Assembly: GCF_900460345.1 (NCBI RefSeq)
Contig: NZ_UHHW01000002.1
Coordinates: 1,116,001 to 1,180,000 of the forward strand
Source: Trueperella pyogenes
Lineage (GTDB): Bacteria; Actinomycetota; Actinomycetes; Actinomycetales; Actinomycetaceae
Reading direction: 5' to 3'
DNA length: 64,000 nt
Positions within the stretch are counted from its first letter, which is position 1. Each line of letters begins with the position of its first letter. The notes under the pieces are model-generated. The model searched no databases, had not been told where the DNA came from, and worked only from the letters and a program-made list of their open reading frames with translations. The translations under genes and the position numbers were made by a program. Shown piece by piece: positions 46,607 to 55,616 of the stretch.

Positions 46607-47899
46607 ATGTCCACATGGATTCGGCGCTCAGGTGCCACACTCGCAGCAACGACAGCGGCCACGTTTATCGCGCCCGTCGCCCAGGCGGCAACGGCGCCCA
46701 CGCTCCACACGCCTATTGTCAAGGCTCCCATTTACAAGAGCCCTGAAATGACCTACCAGGTCAAATCCGGCGATACCCTGTGGTCGATCGCCAAACGCAC
46801 CGGTTCCACGGTCGACGCCATCGCCAAGGCCAATTCGCTTCGTTCTATTCATCTGATATTTCCCGGCCAGCAACTCAAGATCCCATCACCGGCTGCCCCG
46901 GCACCCGCAAACACTCCCGTTGCTGCCCAAGCAGCCCCGCCGGTCACGTCCGCCGTCACTTACACGGTCAAGGCCGGGGACACCCTGAGCAAGATCGCTA
47001 GGCAGTACAAGACTTCAGTCGCAAAGCTCGCGGCCGACAACGCCATTCCCAATCCGAACCGCATCAGCATAGGACAACAGCTCACTATCGCCGATGCAAC
47101 CGCTGTGACGACGCCGGCTCCAGCGCCCGTCAGCTCCGTACCGGAACCCGCACCCGCGCCGGAACCTGCGCCCGTCTCCGCGCCGGAACCCGCACCCGCG
47201 CCCGCTCCGCAGGCATCGACGAACGCCAGCTATGTCGTACGTCCTGGTGACACCCTGTCCGGCATCGCTATGCGGCACGGCACTACGGTAGCTGCGCTAA
47301 CCGCCGCCAACAAGATTTCCAACCCAAATAGAATCGCCGTTGGCCAAAAGCTCACTATCGCGGGATCCACTACTGTTGAAGCTGCCCCCGCGGCACCTGC
47401 CAAACCAGCCAAACAGCTTGTGAAAAACAACTTCCCCGGCTACACGTACGCGCAGTCCACTGTCGATGCGGCCAACCAAAACAAGCACACGCTTATCAAC
47501 CGTAGCGTTCCCGCGCGCGATAAGGTTCAGTCCATGATCGTCAGCGTCGCTCGCCAGATGGGCGTCGACGCAAAGCTTGCACTGGCACACGCCTTTGTCG
47601 AGTCGGGCTTTGACGCCACGGCAGTCTCTCCCGCCAACGCCATCGGCACGATGCAGGTCATCCCGTCCTCCGGCGAGTGGGCCTCCCAGCTCGTGGGGCG
47701 CAAACTCGATCTGCTTGACCCGCACGACAACATCGTCGCCGGCGTCGCCATCATTCGCGCCCTGCAGCGGTCCGCGGATAACTTCGAGCAAGGCATTGCG
47801 GGCTACTACCAAGGCTTGGGTGGCGTGAAGCGGTACGGCATGCGTCCAGACACAGTCAAATACGTTGACAAGGTCAAGGCGGCAATGGCCCGCTTCTAA
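46607..47899 (+). CDS. secreted LysM-repeat lytic transglycosylase
   Basis: This 430-residue secreted protein binds and probably cleaves peptidoglycan. A signal peptide (AATTAATFIAPVAQA) precedes three LysM domains at about 46-92, 114-158 and 205-250 (GDTLWSIAKR, GDTLSKIARQ, GDTLSGIAMR). A Pro/Ala/Glu-rich linker lies between the second and third. The C-terminal SLT-type domain has LALAHAFVESGFDATAVS with the catalytic Glu, NAIGTMQVIPSS, and a YYQGLGGVKRYG motif. GGAGGTTCC is a strong ribosome-binding site. It is divergent from the Rv2175c-like gene and precedes the PASTA kinase. Confidence 0.9.
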   Translation: MSTWIRRSGATLAATTAATFIAPVAQAATAPTLHTPIVKAPIYKSPEMTYQVKSGDTLWSIAKRTGSTVDAIAKANSLRSIHLIFPGQQLKIPSPAAPAPANTPVAAQAAPPVTSAVTYTVKAGDTLSKIARQYKTSVAKLAADNAIPNPNRISIGQQLTIADATAVTTPAPAPVSSVPEPAPAPEPAPVSAPEPAPAPAPQASTNASYVVRPGDTLSGIAMRHGTTVAALTAANKISNPNRIAVGQKLTIAGSTTVEAAPAAPAKPAKQLVKNNFPGYTYAQSTVDAANQNKHTLINRSVPARDKVQSMIVSVARQMGVDAKLALAHAFVESGFDATAVSPANAIGTMQVIPSSGEWASQLVGRKLDLLDPHDNIVAGVAIIRALQRSADNFEQGIAGYYQGLGGVKRYGMRPDTVKYVDKVKAAMARF

Positions 47900-47967
47900 T
47901 GGCACATGCCTAATAATTCGAGGGTATGAGGGTATTGCTAAGATTACTCTCGAGCCTCCAGGACACG

Positions 47968-47999
47968 GCCGGCCAGTCCTCTGCGGACTGGTCGGCTTT
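47968..47999 (+). terminator. terminator after the LysM gene
   Basis: A 12-bp stem (GCCGGCCAGTCC / GGACTGGTCGGC, one wobble) with a five-base loop is followed by TTTG, 15 bases before the kinase start. Confidence 0.7.
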
Positions 48000-48014
48000 G
48001 CTAAGGTATGAAGA

Positions 48015-49988
48015 GTGAAACCAGATCCATTGCTCGGCGCGGTCATCGACCACCGCTACGCGATCAGCGCGCGCATAGCACGCGGTGGCATGGCCACCGT
48101 CTACCATGCCACCGATCGGCGTCTTGAACGCAAAGTCGCCATCAAGGTCATCCATGACCATCTCGCGGAGCAACCTGATTTCGTCCGCAGATTCATCTCC
48201 GAGGCTCGCGCGGCGGCCAGCCTTTCTAGTCCGCATATCGTCGCTGTCCACGACCAAGGGGTTGCTTCTCTGCCCAGTGGCGAACGCCCGTATCTGGTCA
48301 TGGAACTCATGTCTGGCCCAGATCTGCGTTCCGAGCTCGCAGCCTATGGGTCTTTTTCACTCGGAGTCAGCCTGGAGATCGTCCGCCAAGTCCTATCTGG
48401 CCTCGCCGTCGCTCACGAAGCTGACATCATCCATCGCGATATCAAGCCGGAGAATGTGCTGCTCACCGCGGCCCTCGAACCGACTTCTATTGATCCGAAG
48501 TTCCAGGCCAAGCTCACCGACTTCGGACTCGCCCGCGCGGCCAGTGACGCCACGTCCACCCACACGAACTCCATGCTGGGCACGGTCGGCTACGTCGCCC
48601 CCGAATTCATCACTGAAGGCGCCACCTCTAAGGCCTCCGACATTTACTCCATCGGCATCATGCTCTATGAGCTGATCGCAGGCCAGCTCCCCTTCCAGGG
48701 CGAGTCTGGAATGAACGTCGCGTTCAAGCATGTCAACGACACGATGCCACGTCTTGCCGATCAGGCCGACTGGATGCCTCCCGCGGTGGACGCTCTAATA
48801 TCGCTGTTCACTGCGAAGAGTCCGGCGAAACGCCCAGTCAACGCCCAGGCTGCGCTTGATGCCTTGACCGATGTCGTCGCCTCCCTGCCCGAAGAAACCC
48901 TCATCCGGCGCATTCCCGTCTTTCCCACCGAGCAAGCTCCTACGCAGGCGATTGCGGCAGGCACCTCAGTTCTACCTATCTCCCCCACCCAGGTCATTGG
49001 CGACGGCTCCAACTTTTCCGACCTCATTCAGCCCGCCCTAGCTGGGCGCCAGGACACGCAAGTCAGCCGCCACAATACGCAGGTCGAAGATCTCAGACGA
49101 CGCCGTCGCCGCTGGCCAATTCTGCTAGTGCTGTTGCTTGCTCTCCTAGGCGGTGGATCTTACGGCACGTGGTGGTACTTCACTCAAGGACCAGGGCTGC
49201 GCATCAACGTCCCTAACGTGATTAACCTCCCACAAGCGGATGCTGAGTCGGCTCTGACAAATGCCGGCCTGGTCTTCGACGTCGTCAAAGACTACTCAGA
49301 CGACATCGTGGCAGGTCACGTGTTGGCTATCGATCCCGCTGTGGGTGTGCCCATCCATCCGAGTACACCGGTCAAGCTCGTGGTCTCGGAAGGCGTTGAG
49401 CATGTCAACGTCCCCGACGTCATCGGCAAGCCGCAAGATGAGGCAACCAGTATTTTGCAATCGGCAAGACTCGGAGTAGAGGTCACCCAAGCATATTCCG
49501 AAGACATTGCTGCGGGCGCTGTCATTTCCCAAACGCCGGCCAGCGGCTCCTTCGTGCCCCATTCAACCTCCGTGAAGTTGATAATATCCCTAGGCAAAGA
49601 GCCGCTTCCCGTTCCTGATCTCACCAAAGATACCCTCGAATCAGCCAATCGCCGACTCGATGAGATCGGAATGAAGGGCGCCGTCACCGAAGAGTTCTCG
49701 GATACGGTGCCAGCCGGCGTCGTGATCAGGCAAGATCCAGTTCCCGGCGAGCATCGCCACCGCGGTGACACGATCAATATGGTCGTGTCAAAGGGGCCGG
49801 AACTCGTCAAAGTGCCTAATGTTTTCGGCTTGCAAGAAGCCCAGGCCACGAAGATTCTCAAGGAAGCCGGATTCGGAGTTACCTACAATCGTTTCCTCGG
49901 CGGCTACTTTGGCACGGTACGGGCACAATCCCCAGGTGCCGGAGAGATGGTCAAGCCAGGAACGCTCATTACCATCACAGTGGTCTAG
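48015..49988 (+). CDS. PASTA-domain serine/threonine protein kinase (PknL-type)
   Basis: This membrane kinase phosphorylates proteins in response to wall fragments. The 657-residue protein has a kinase domain (GGMATVYHATD, IHRDIKPENVLLT, LTDFGLARAAS, GTVGYVAPEF) to about 285, then a membrane helix (WPILLVLLLALLGGG) near 368. Four PASTA domains follow outside the cell. It starts at GTG with TAAGGT seven bases upstream. By position it matches PknL (Rv2176), and the Rv2175c-like neighbour is a likely substrate. The PASTA domains may bind muropeptides. Confidence 0.93.
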   Translation: MKPDPLLGAVIDHRYAISARIARGGMATVYHATDRRLERKVAIKVIHDHLAEQPDFVRRFISEARAAASLSSPHIVAVHDQGVASLPSGERPYLVMELMSGPDLRSELAAYGSFSLGVSLEIVRQVLSGLAVAHEADIIHRDIKPENVLLTAALEPTSIDPKFQAKLTDFGLARAASDATSTHTNSMLGTVGYVAPEFITEGATSKASDIYSIGIMLYELIAGQLPFQGESGMNVAFKHVNDTMPRLADQADWMPPAVDALISLFTAKSPAKRPVNAQAALDALTDVVASLPEETLIRRIPVFPTEQAPTQAIAAGTSVLPISPTQVIGDGSNFSDLIQPALAGRQDTQVSRHNTQVEDLRRRRRRWPILLVLLLALLGGGSYGTWWYFTQGPGLRINVPNVINLPQADAESALTNAGLVFDVVKDYSDDIVAGHVLAIDPAVGVPIHPSTPVKLVVSEGVEHVNVPDVIGKPQDEATSILQSARLGVEVTQAYSEDIAAGAVISQTPASGSFVPHSTSVKLIISLGKEPLPVPDLTKDTLESANRRLDEIGMKGAVTEEFSDTVPAGVVIRQDPVPGEHRHRGDTINMVVSKGPELVKVPNVFGLQEAQATKILKEAGFGVTYNRFLGGYFGTVRAQSPGAGEMVKPGTLITITVV

Positions 49989-50015
49989 GGTGCGGCTCGC
50001 ACAAATCGCCGCGCC

Positions 50016-51368
50016 CTAGAAATCCTCCCGAAGAATCTCCGAAATCAAGAACGCCAGCTCCAAAGCCTGCTGATGATTCAGGCGCGGATCGACGAGCGTC
50101 TCATACCGCTCGCCCAACTTGTCCTCGCCGATCCCCTCAGCCCCGCCAAGAACCTCTGTGACGTCGTCGCCGGTCAGCTCGATGTGCAGGCCTGCCGGGA
50201 TCGTCCCCATCTCGCGGTGAACGCGGAAGAAGCCGCGCACCTCGTCGAGGACGTCGTCGAGCCGCCGCGTCTTGAACGGCCCCACAGAGATGGTGTTGCC
50301 GTGCATGGGATCGCTCATCCACGTCACCGGGCGGCCGTCGCTGCGTACCGTCTCGATAATGCCAGGCAGCTTGTCTGCCACCTTGTCGGCGCCCAATCGG
50401 GTGATAAACGTCAATCGGCCCTCACGCCCATCAGGGTTGAGCTTATCGATGAGCCGACGTATCTCATCAGGCACCGCGCTCGGGCCGAGTTTAACGCCAA
50501 TCGGGTTCTGCACGTGCGAGAGCATCTCGACGTGCGCTCCTTCGGGATCGCGAGTGCGTTCACCGATCCACAAAAAGTGAGCGCCTGTGTTGTAGAGCAA
50601 TCCTGTGCGTGAATCGATGCGCGTCATCGCGTCCTCATAGCCGAGAATGAGCGCCTCGTGTGAGGAGTAAAAATCCACCGTCTTCAACGAATCGGAGTAC
50701 GCCCCGGCGGCGCGCATGAACTGCATCGCGCGATCGATCTCCCCCGCGATTGCCGTGTAACGATGGTAGGCGGGGTTCGCGGAAAAACCCTTATTCCACT
50801 CGTGCACCTTCGCCAGGTCGGCAAAGCCGCCCGAGGTAAATGCGCGGATGAGATTCAAAGTAGCCGTCGAATGCTGGTATGCCTCGACCAGGCGGTGCGG
50901 ATCTGGCGTGCGAGACTCGGCAGTGAACAGATGGCCGTTGACGGCATCGCCCATGTACGAAGGTAGCTCGATCCCGTCGCGAATCTCCGTCGGCTTCGAG
51001 CGGGGCTTGGCATACTGGCCGGCCATACGCCCAAGCTTGACCACGGGCACTGAGGCCGAATAGGTGAGCACTACGGCCATTTGCAAGATTGTGCGGATCT
51101 TGGCGCGAATACGATCCGCTGTGGCATCAGCAAAGGACTCGGCACAGTCGCCGCCTTGCAACACAAAGGTTTCCCCGCGTGAGGCGCGAGCAATCTCGCC
51201 CGTCAGCGAATCCGCTTCTCCAGCGAAAATAAGCGGCGGAAGGGTGCGCAGATAATCGACCGTCGTGTTTAAGAAATCAGTGTCAGGATACTGTGGCTGG
51301 TGTTTGGCGGGCAGTGTCTTCCAAGCGGCCAGCGCTTCACGGATGTTGTCGTCTGCGTCTTCGAACAT
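50016..51368 (-). CDS. aroG: class II 3-deoxy-7-phosphoheptulonate (DAHP) synthase
   Basis: This enzyme condenses phosphoenolpyruvate and erythrose 4-phosphate in the first shikimate step. It is the plant-like type II: LQGGDCAESFADAT, FLWIGERTRDPEGAHVEM, RVGADK-like TRLGADKVADKLP, and MSDPMHGNT are present. I chose the ATG at 51368 (MFEDADDNIREAL, 450 residues) because this matches the family start; an earlier ATG at 51527 would add 53 residues and overlap the pfp stop. It follows pfp on the same strand, with a hairpin between. Confidence 0.95.
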   Translation of the reverse strand: MFEDADDNIREALAAWKTLPAKHQPQYPDTDFLNTTVDYLRTLPPLIFAGEADSLTGEIARASRGETFVLQGGDCAESFADATADRIRAKIRTILQMAVVLTYSASVPVVKLGRMAGQYAKPRSKPTEIRDGIELPSYMGDAVNGHLFTAESRTPDPHRLVEAYQHSTATLNLIRAFTSGGFADLAKVHEWNKGFSANPAYHRYTAIAGEIDRAMQFMRAAGAYSDSLKTVDFYSSHEALILGYEDAMTRIDSRTGLLYNTGAHFLWIGERTRDPEGAHVEMLSHVQNPIGVKLGPSAVPDEIRRLIDKLNPDGREGRLTFITRLGADKVADKLPGIIETVRSDGRPVTWMSDPMHGNTISVGPFKTRRLDDVLDEVRGFFRVHREMGTIPAGLHIELTGDDVTEVLGGAEGIGEDKLGERYETLVDPRLNHQQALELAFLISEILREDF

Positions 51369-51425
51369 AGATTGATTGTAGGCAAAATATCCGCGGTGGC
51401 GAATTTCGTCCGCCCCGTGAAAGCA

Positions 51426-51454
51426 AAGGTGGGAAGCACGGTGCTCCCCACCTT
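51426..51454 (-). terminator. hairpin between pfp and aroG
   Basis: A 14-base stem with one mismatch (AAGGTGGGAAGCAC / GTGCTCCCCACCTT) closes a one-base centre at 51440, so a few inner pairs must open to form the loop. It lies 18 bases past the pfp stop. On the minus strand TTGCTTTC follows. Confidence 0.7.
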
Positions 51455-51471
51455 CGGCTATGACCTCAGTT

Positions 51472-52692
51472 TTACTTGGTCGGCTGCGGCTCCCAGTCCT
51501 GGCCGATGGCATCCATGAGCTGCACAAACCACTCCTGCGTCACATCGAAGGCCTTGTGGCCGGCGATACGTTTGAAGTCGATCGTGGTCAGCACATCACC
51601 GTTTTCTTCATCGTTTCCAACGACGCCGGAGACGCCCTTGATCGCCGACTCGACAGCGAGATCACACATCTTGCCAATGAGCTCGAGGTCGCGCTCGTTA
51701 GACTTGGCCGAGCGGGAGAAGTAACCCGACTTTTGAACCATGACCTTTTCCGCACCGATAATCTTCGCGAACTTGTCAGCAAACCAGGCGCCTGGGTTGA
51801 TCGAATCGAGTTTGACGTGCCCGAACGGATCGCGCTCGACCTCGCCGCCTTCTTCGAGAATCTCTTCGACGATCTCGTTCACGCCGGCACCTTCGGAGAG
51901 GAAGATATTGACGTTGCCCTGTTCATCCATGATCTTGCGCAGGCGCGAGCCTTCGACGTCGAGATCGAACGTGATCTCGGGCAGGTAGAGGGCGTGGACG
52001 TCCCAGCGTTCCTTCGACAGGCCAGCGGAGGGCACCCACTCCTGCTCCTCAATCCAGTTGCGGTAGTAGCGGGTGGTTTCCGCGGCGAGGTAGCCACATG
52101 CACGCCCCATGATTTCGTGGATGATGAGCATACGAGGATTGACGCGATGCTCACCGACGATGTTCTGTGCAAAGAGCGCGCCCTGCTCAGCGGCCGAGTA
52201 AGCGCCGAGCGACTGACGGATGGGGACGATATCGTTGTCGATCGTCTTGGGCAGCCCCACAACTGTAAGCTCGTAGTCGTGTTCGTGGAGGTAGGCCGCA
52301 AGATCGGCGGCCGTGGTGTTCGTGTCATCACCACCGATGGTGTGCAGCACGTCAACGCCGTCCTTGCGCAGCTGCTCGGCCGCAACTTCGAGGGCGTTCT
52401 GACCGGGCTTGATCAAACCGCGCTCAATGAGGTTCTTCGAGTTGGTGAGCTTGACCCGCGAGTTTCCAATCGGTGACCCACCAAACTTGGTGAGGATGTG
52501 TGCCTTGGCGCGCGCCTCCTCATCGAAGACGACGTAGTTACCGGTCAACAGGCCGTGGTAACCGTTCTGGTAGCCGATGATCTCAGCCTCGGGCATTTCC
52601 TGCGTATAACGCTCAATGAGGTTGCCGACGGCGGTCGAGAGGCAGGGCGCGTATCCTCCCGCGGTCAAGAGAGCAATGCGGCGAATAGTCAT
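51472..52692 (-). CDS. pfp: 6-phosphofructokinase, pyrophosphate-dependent type
   Basis: This enzyme phosphorylates fructose 6-phosphate and is the committed step of glycolysis. The 406-residue protein shows LHTIGGDDTNTTAADLA near residue 117-130 and GLPKTIDNDIVPIRQS near 150. The second Asp of GGDD and the Lys of PKTIDND are features of the PPi-dependent group, where ATP types have GGDGS and a Gly. Phosphate rather than ATP use is inferred. GGAAGGTACCTATG gives a ribosome-binding site. It is followed by aroG. Confidence 0.92.
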   Translation of the reverse strand: MTIRRIALLTAGGYAPCLSTAVGNLIERYTQEMPEAEIIGYQNGYHGLLTGNYVVFDEEARAKAHILTKFGGSPIGNSRVKLTNSKNLIERGLIKPGQNALEVAAEQLRKDGVDVLHTIGGDDTNTTAADLAAYLHEHDYELTVVGLPKTIDNDIVPIRQSLGAYSAAEQGALFAQNIVGEHRVNPRMLIIHEIMGRACGYLAAETTRYYRNWIEEQEWVPSAGLSKERWDVHALYLPEITFDLDVEGSRLRKIMDEQGNVNIFLSEGAGVNEIVEEILEEGGEVERDPFGHVKLDSINPGAWFADKFAKIIGAEKVMVQKSGYFSRSAKSNERDLELIGKMCDLAVESAIKGVSGVVGNDEENGDVLTTIDFKRIAGHKAFDVTQEWFVQLMDAIGQDWEPQPTK

Positions 52693-52805
52693 AGGTACCT
52701 TCCTTTTGTGAGAAGTGGGTCAGACGTGAGTCCACACCAATACTACCGTTTCGTGCGGCGTCGGTGGGTGCGCAAGGGCCTAGCCAAGGGCTGTACAGTG
52801 GGGAT

Positions 52806-53171
52806 ATGGATAAAGATCCGAAACGCGATTGGGACGCCGCATGGATGGCGCTCGAAAAAGACATGGAAAAGTCCGACAACGGCTTTCGCACCTGGAGTCC
52901 AGCTCCGGAGGAAGAGGAACCTTTCGATCCGTCCGAGCTGCCTGACGCCGAACCTCTTGCCCCGGCTTCCCGACCCGATCTTGCCCGGCTGTCCTTCCTC
53001 GTCACGGGCGCTGTAGCCGTGCTTTACATTCTCGGCTTGTTCGATATCCTCACGTTCTCGCGAGATTGGTGGCTGATCTTCGGCACAATCGGCCTAGTTG
53101 GTGCTGCCGTCGGCGTGTATTTCAGCTCCCCATGGGCGCATCGTCCCGACGACGACGGCACGCGGGTCTAA
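52806..53171 (+). CDS. small membrane protein of unknown function, 121 residues
   Basis: The N-terminal 65 residues are hydrophilic and acidic (WDAAWMALEKDMEKSD, then EEEEPFDPSELPDAEP). Two hydrophobic helices follow at about 74-92 and 97-113, with a short cytoplasmic tail. TACAGT lies six bases before the ATG. I recognise no family. It is divergent from pfp and precedes the exonuclease fusion, so a role in either pathway cannot be claimed. Confidence 0.72.
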   Translation: MDKDPKRDWDAAWMALEKDMEKSDNGFRTWSPAPEEEEPFDPSELPDAEPLAPASRPDLARLSFLVTGAVAVLYILGLFDILTFSRDWWLIFGTIGLVGAAVGVYFSSPWAHRPDDDGTRV

Positions 53172-53201
53172 TTTGTCGGAGCCAGCTTTTACCATGAAGG
53201 C

Positions 53202-54962
53202 ATGACGTATACAACACGGCCTGGCCAATCCCTGGATCTCACTCCGGCGCGCGCTCATCGGGAGGGCGCGCCCATCTCGGCGTCGGTACAACTCGCTTTT
53301 GACGAGCTCGGGCCATCGCTATTTGACGTGACCTTCGTCGTCGTCGATTTGGAAACTACCGGTGGGCGTCCAGGGCTAAATGCCATCACGGAGGTTGGGG
53401 CGCTCAAGGTGCGTGGTGGCGATGTCATGGGTGAATTCTCGGCGCTCGTCAATCCCGGCGTTGCCATACCGGCTCACATCACTATGCTGACGGGGATTAC
53501 GAATTCGATGGTGGCACACGCCCCCGGAATCGCAGACGTTATGCCACGCTTCCTCGAATTCGTCGGTGACGATCCAAATACAGTCTTCGTGGCACACAAC
53601 GCCCGCTTCGACCTCTCCCATCTCAAGGTGGCCTGTGCGGAGCTGGAATGTCCCTTCCCTAAGCACCCGGTAATAGACACAGTCAAGCTTGCGCGCAAGG
53701 TCTTTACACGCGACGAGACGCCCAACTACAAACTCGCCACCCTAGCACGCATATGCGGCGCCGAGGTTCAACCCACCCACCGTGCGCTCGACGATGCGCG
53801 TGCGACGGTCGACCTATTACACGCCATCCTTTCGCGGCTAGGCGGAATCGGGGTCACGCACCTGGAAGATCTGCTTTCCGCAACAGATCCGGTGCCCGCC
53901 ACTCGGCGTGCTCGCGCTTACCTGGCCGATGGGCTTCCGCGCGGACCTGGCGTTTACCGCTTCATCGGGCCGGGCGAAGAGGTGTTGTATGTGGGGACAT
54001 CAGTCAATGTCTACAAACGAGTGCGGCAATACTTCACTGCGGCCGAGAAGCGTACGCGTATGGCGGAGATGGTCGACCTCGCTAAGCGTGTGGACGCCAC
54101 GGCCACCGCCACCAAGCTTGAGGCCAATGTGCTCGAGCTACGGCTCATCGACGAGCTCGATCCGCCTTATAACCGCCGTTCACGGCGCACCCAACAGCGC
54201 CCATGGCTTGCATTGACTAACGAGCCTTTTCCGCGTCTGAAGGTCGCGCGCAAAATCAGCCGCAGCCAGATGACATCGTCGCTCGGGCCCTTCACGTCGT
54301 CGAAGCAGGCAGTATTGGCCGCTGAGCTGCTTCAGGATGCCACAGGACTGCGCGATTGTACCCAGCGACTGTCCCCACAGAACATGGCGTCGGCCTGCCA
54401 CCTGCACGAACTCAACATTTGCGATGCGCCGTGCGTGACCGGGCTGCCGCAGAGTCAGCAGCTGAGCGCAGTGCGCGACGCGCTGACTGGTCAAATAGAC
54501 TCCGTCGCCCAGTGGGCGCTGGCTAGGATCCGCTCCCTGGCCAGCGAAGAACGATTCGAACAGGCTGGACACATTCGAGACCGGCTCTATGCCCTCGTTT
54601 CAGGCGCAAAGAACTTCGAAGAGTTTCGCAGCCTCGTCGGCAACCCGCGCATTGTCGCGGCCAAAAACAGTGGGAGAACTTGGGAGGTCGTCGTCGTTGA
54701 CTACGGTTACTTGCGAAGCAGCGCTACCACACGTCCTGGCGAGGATCCGGAAACGCTGGGCCATTGGCTGGATGTCATCAACGATCCGCTCCCCGAGCCA
54801 GAGCTCGCCGCAGCGCACGTCTCCCATGACGAGGTACGGATTCTCTCACAATGGCTCTTGGACGAGGACGTGCGGCTCATTAAAGTCGCCGCTCCAGAAC
54901 TCATTAGCCGTTCGTTGAGAGGTGGTTACGGGATCAAGCTACCGGCCTCGTCCCGTCCTTAG
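53202..54962 (+). CDS. fusion of DEDD exonuclease and GIY-YIG (UvrC/Cho-like) endonuclease
   Basis: This 586-residue protein has a DnaQ-like exonuclease (VVVDLETTGG, VFVAHNARFDLSHL, HRALDDARATVDLL) at about 45-215, then a UvrC-type GIY-YIG nuclease (RGPGVYRFIGPGEEVLYVGT with Tyr and Arg/Glu residues) at 245-325. A further C-terminal region follows. It corresponds to Rv2191-type DEDD exonucleases in actinobacteria. A DNA repair role is inferred from the domains. Its stop overlaps the stop of the convergent receiver gene by four bases. Confidence 0.9.
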   Translation: MTYTTRPGQSLDLTPARAHREGAPISASVQLAFDELGPSLFDVTFVVVDLETTGGRPGLNAITEVGALKVRGGDVMGEFSALVNPGVAIPAHITMLTGITNSMVAHAPGIADVMPRFLEFVGDDPNTVFVAHNARFDLSHLKVACAELECPFPKHPVIDTVKLARKVFTRDETPNYKLATLARICGAEVQPTHRALDDARATVDLLHAILSRLGGIGVTHLEDLLSATDPVPATRRARAYLADGLPRGPGVYRFIGPGEEVLYVGTSVNVYKRVRQYFTAAEKRTRMAEMVDLAKRVDATATATKLEANVLELRLIDELDPPYNRRSRRTQQRPWLALTNEPFPRLKVARKISRSQMTSSLGPFTSSKQAVLAAELLQDATGLRDCTQRLSPQNMASACHLHELNICDAPCVTGLPQSQQLSAVRDALTGQIDSVAQWALARIRSLASEERFEQAGHIRDRLYALVSGAKNFEEFRSLVGNPRIVAAKNSGRTWEVVVVDYGYLRSSATTRPGEDPETLGHWLDVINDPLPEPELAAAHVSHDEVRILSQWLLDEDVRLIKVAAPELISRSLRGGYGIKLPASSRP

Positions 54963-55363
54963 CTAAGAATGTCGGCTACGGCTGCAGACAGTTCGCGGGC
55001 GTCTATTGGCAGAGAGAGGATGGCATTTGGCGCGGATACACGCGCCAACCACTCGTCCTGTGGGCGGCCGATGAGGACGATATAGGGCATGTCCGCCACC
55101 AGTTCATCGCGCACCATCTTGCCGAATCCGATGCCGCCGAGTTTTGCCGCCTCGCCATCGAGGATGAGCAGATCGTAATGGTTCTCCTCTACCTTGAGGT
55201 ATGCCCCTTCCCAGGTGGCAGCTTCCGTCCAATTGATGGAGGCAAGCCCTTTTCCTACTCGGCGTCCAACAGCTTGCATGACCTCGTTTCGAGTATCGCG
55301 GTTATCGGAGTACACCAATATTTCCACGGATGCGTCTGCAGTCTTGCCGCTGTCTTGAGTCAT
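54959..55363 (-). CDS. atypical stand-alone receiver-domain protein
   Basis: This 134-residue protein has the receiver fold: ASVEILVYSDNRDTRNEV, YDLLILDGEAAKLGG with the likely phospho-acceptor Asp, and IVLIGRPQDEW. The usual Lys before the last strand-loop Pro is missing (ILSLPIDARELS) and the conserved Thr/Ser position also appears changed, so it may be a pseudo-receiver. No output domain is present. I chose the ATG at 55363 because GGAGGTAATA precedes it. It is divergent from sodA. Confidence 0.8.
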   Translation of the reverse strand: MTQDSGKTADASVEILVYSDNRDTRNEVMQAVGRRVGKGLASINWTEAATWEGAYLKVEENHYDLLILDGEAAKLGGIGFGKMVRDELVADMPYIVLIGRPQDEWLARVSAPNAILSLPIDARELSAAVADILS

Positions 55364-55449
55364 TATTACCTCCACTTAGTATTTGGCCTAGTGCCATAGT
55401 ACCGACATTCATCACGATCTCTTAACCGAACGCTTGCGCCAGCCACGTG

Positions 55450-55475
55450 CGAGGTTGAAAGCACTTGAAACCTCG
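55450..55475. repeat. inverted repeat in the receiver/sodA divergent gap
   Basis: CGAGGTT and AACCTCG form a perfect seven-base inverted repeat around a twelve-base centre, between the divergent genes. It may be an operator for either; no binding protein can be named. Confidence 0.4.
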
Positions 55476-55616
55476 AAACGGGGCTCGCCCGAACAAGCGT
55501 TTTTCGCTGTCCGCGCATATACGGACTTTATACCCACATCGACGCTCTTGTAGAGGATACTTGAATACGAAAACATCCGTTGCCAGCAGGGTTACGGGTT
55601 CTAACTTGGAGGAAAA

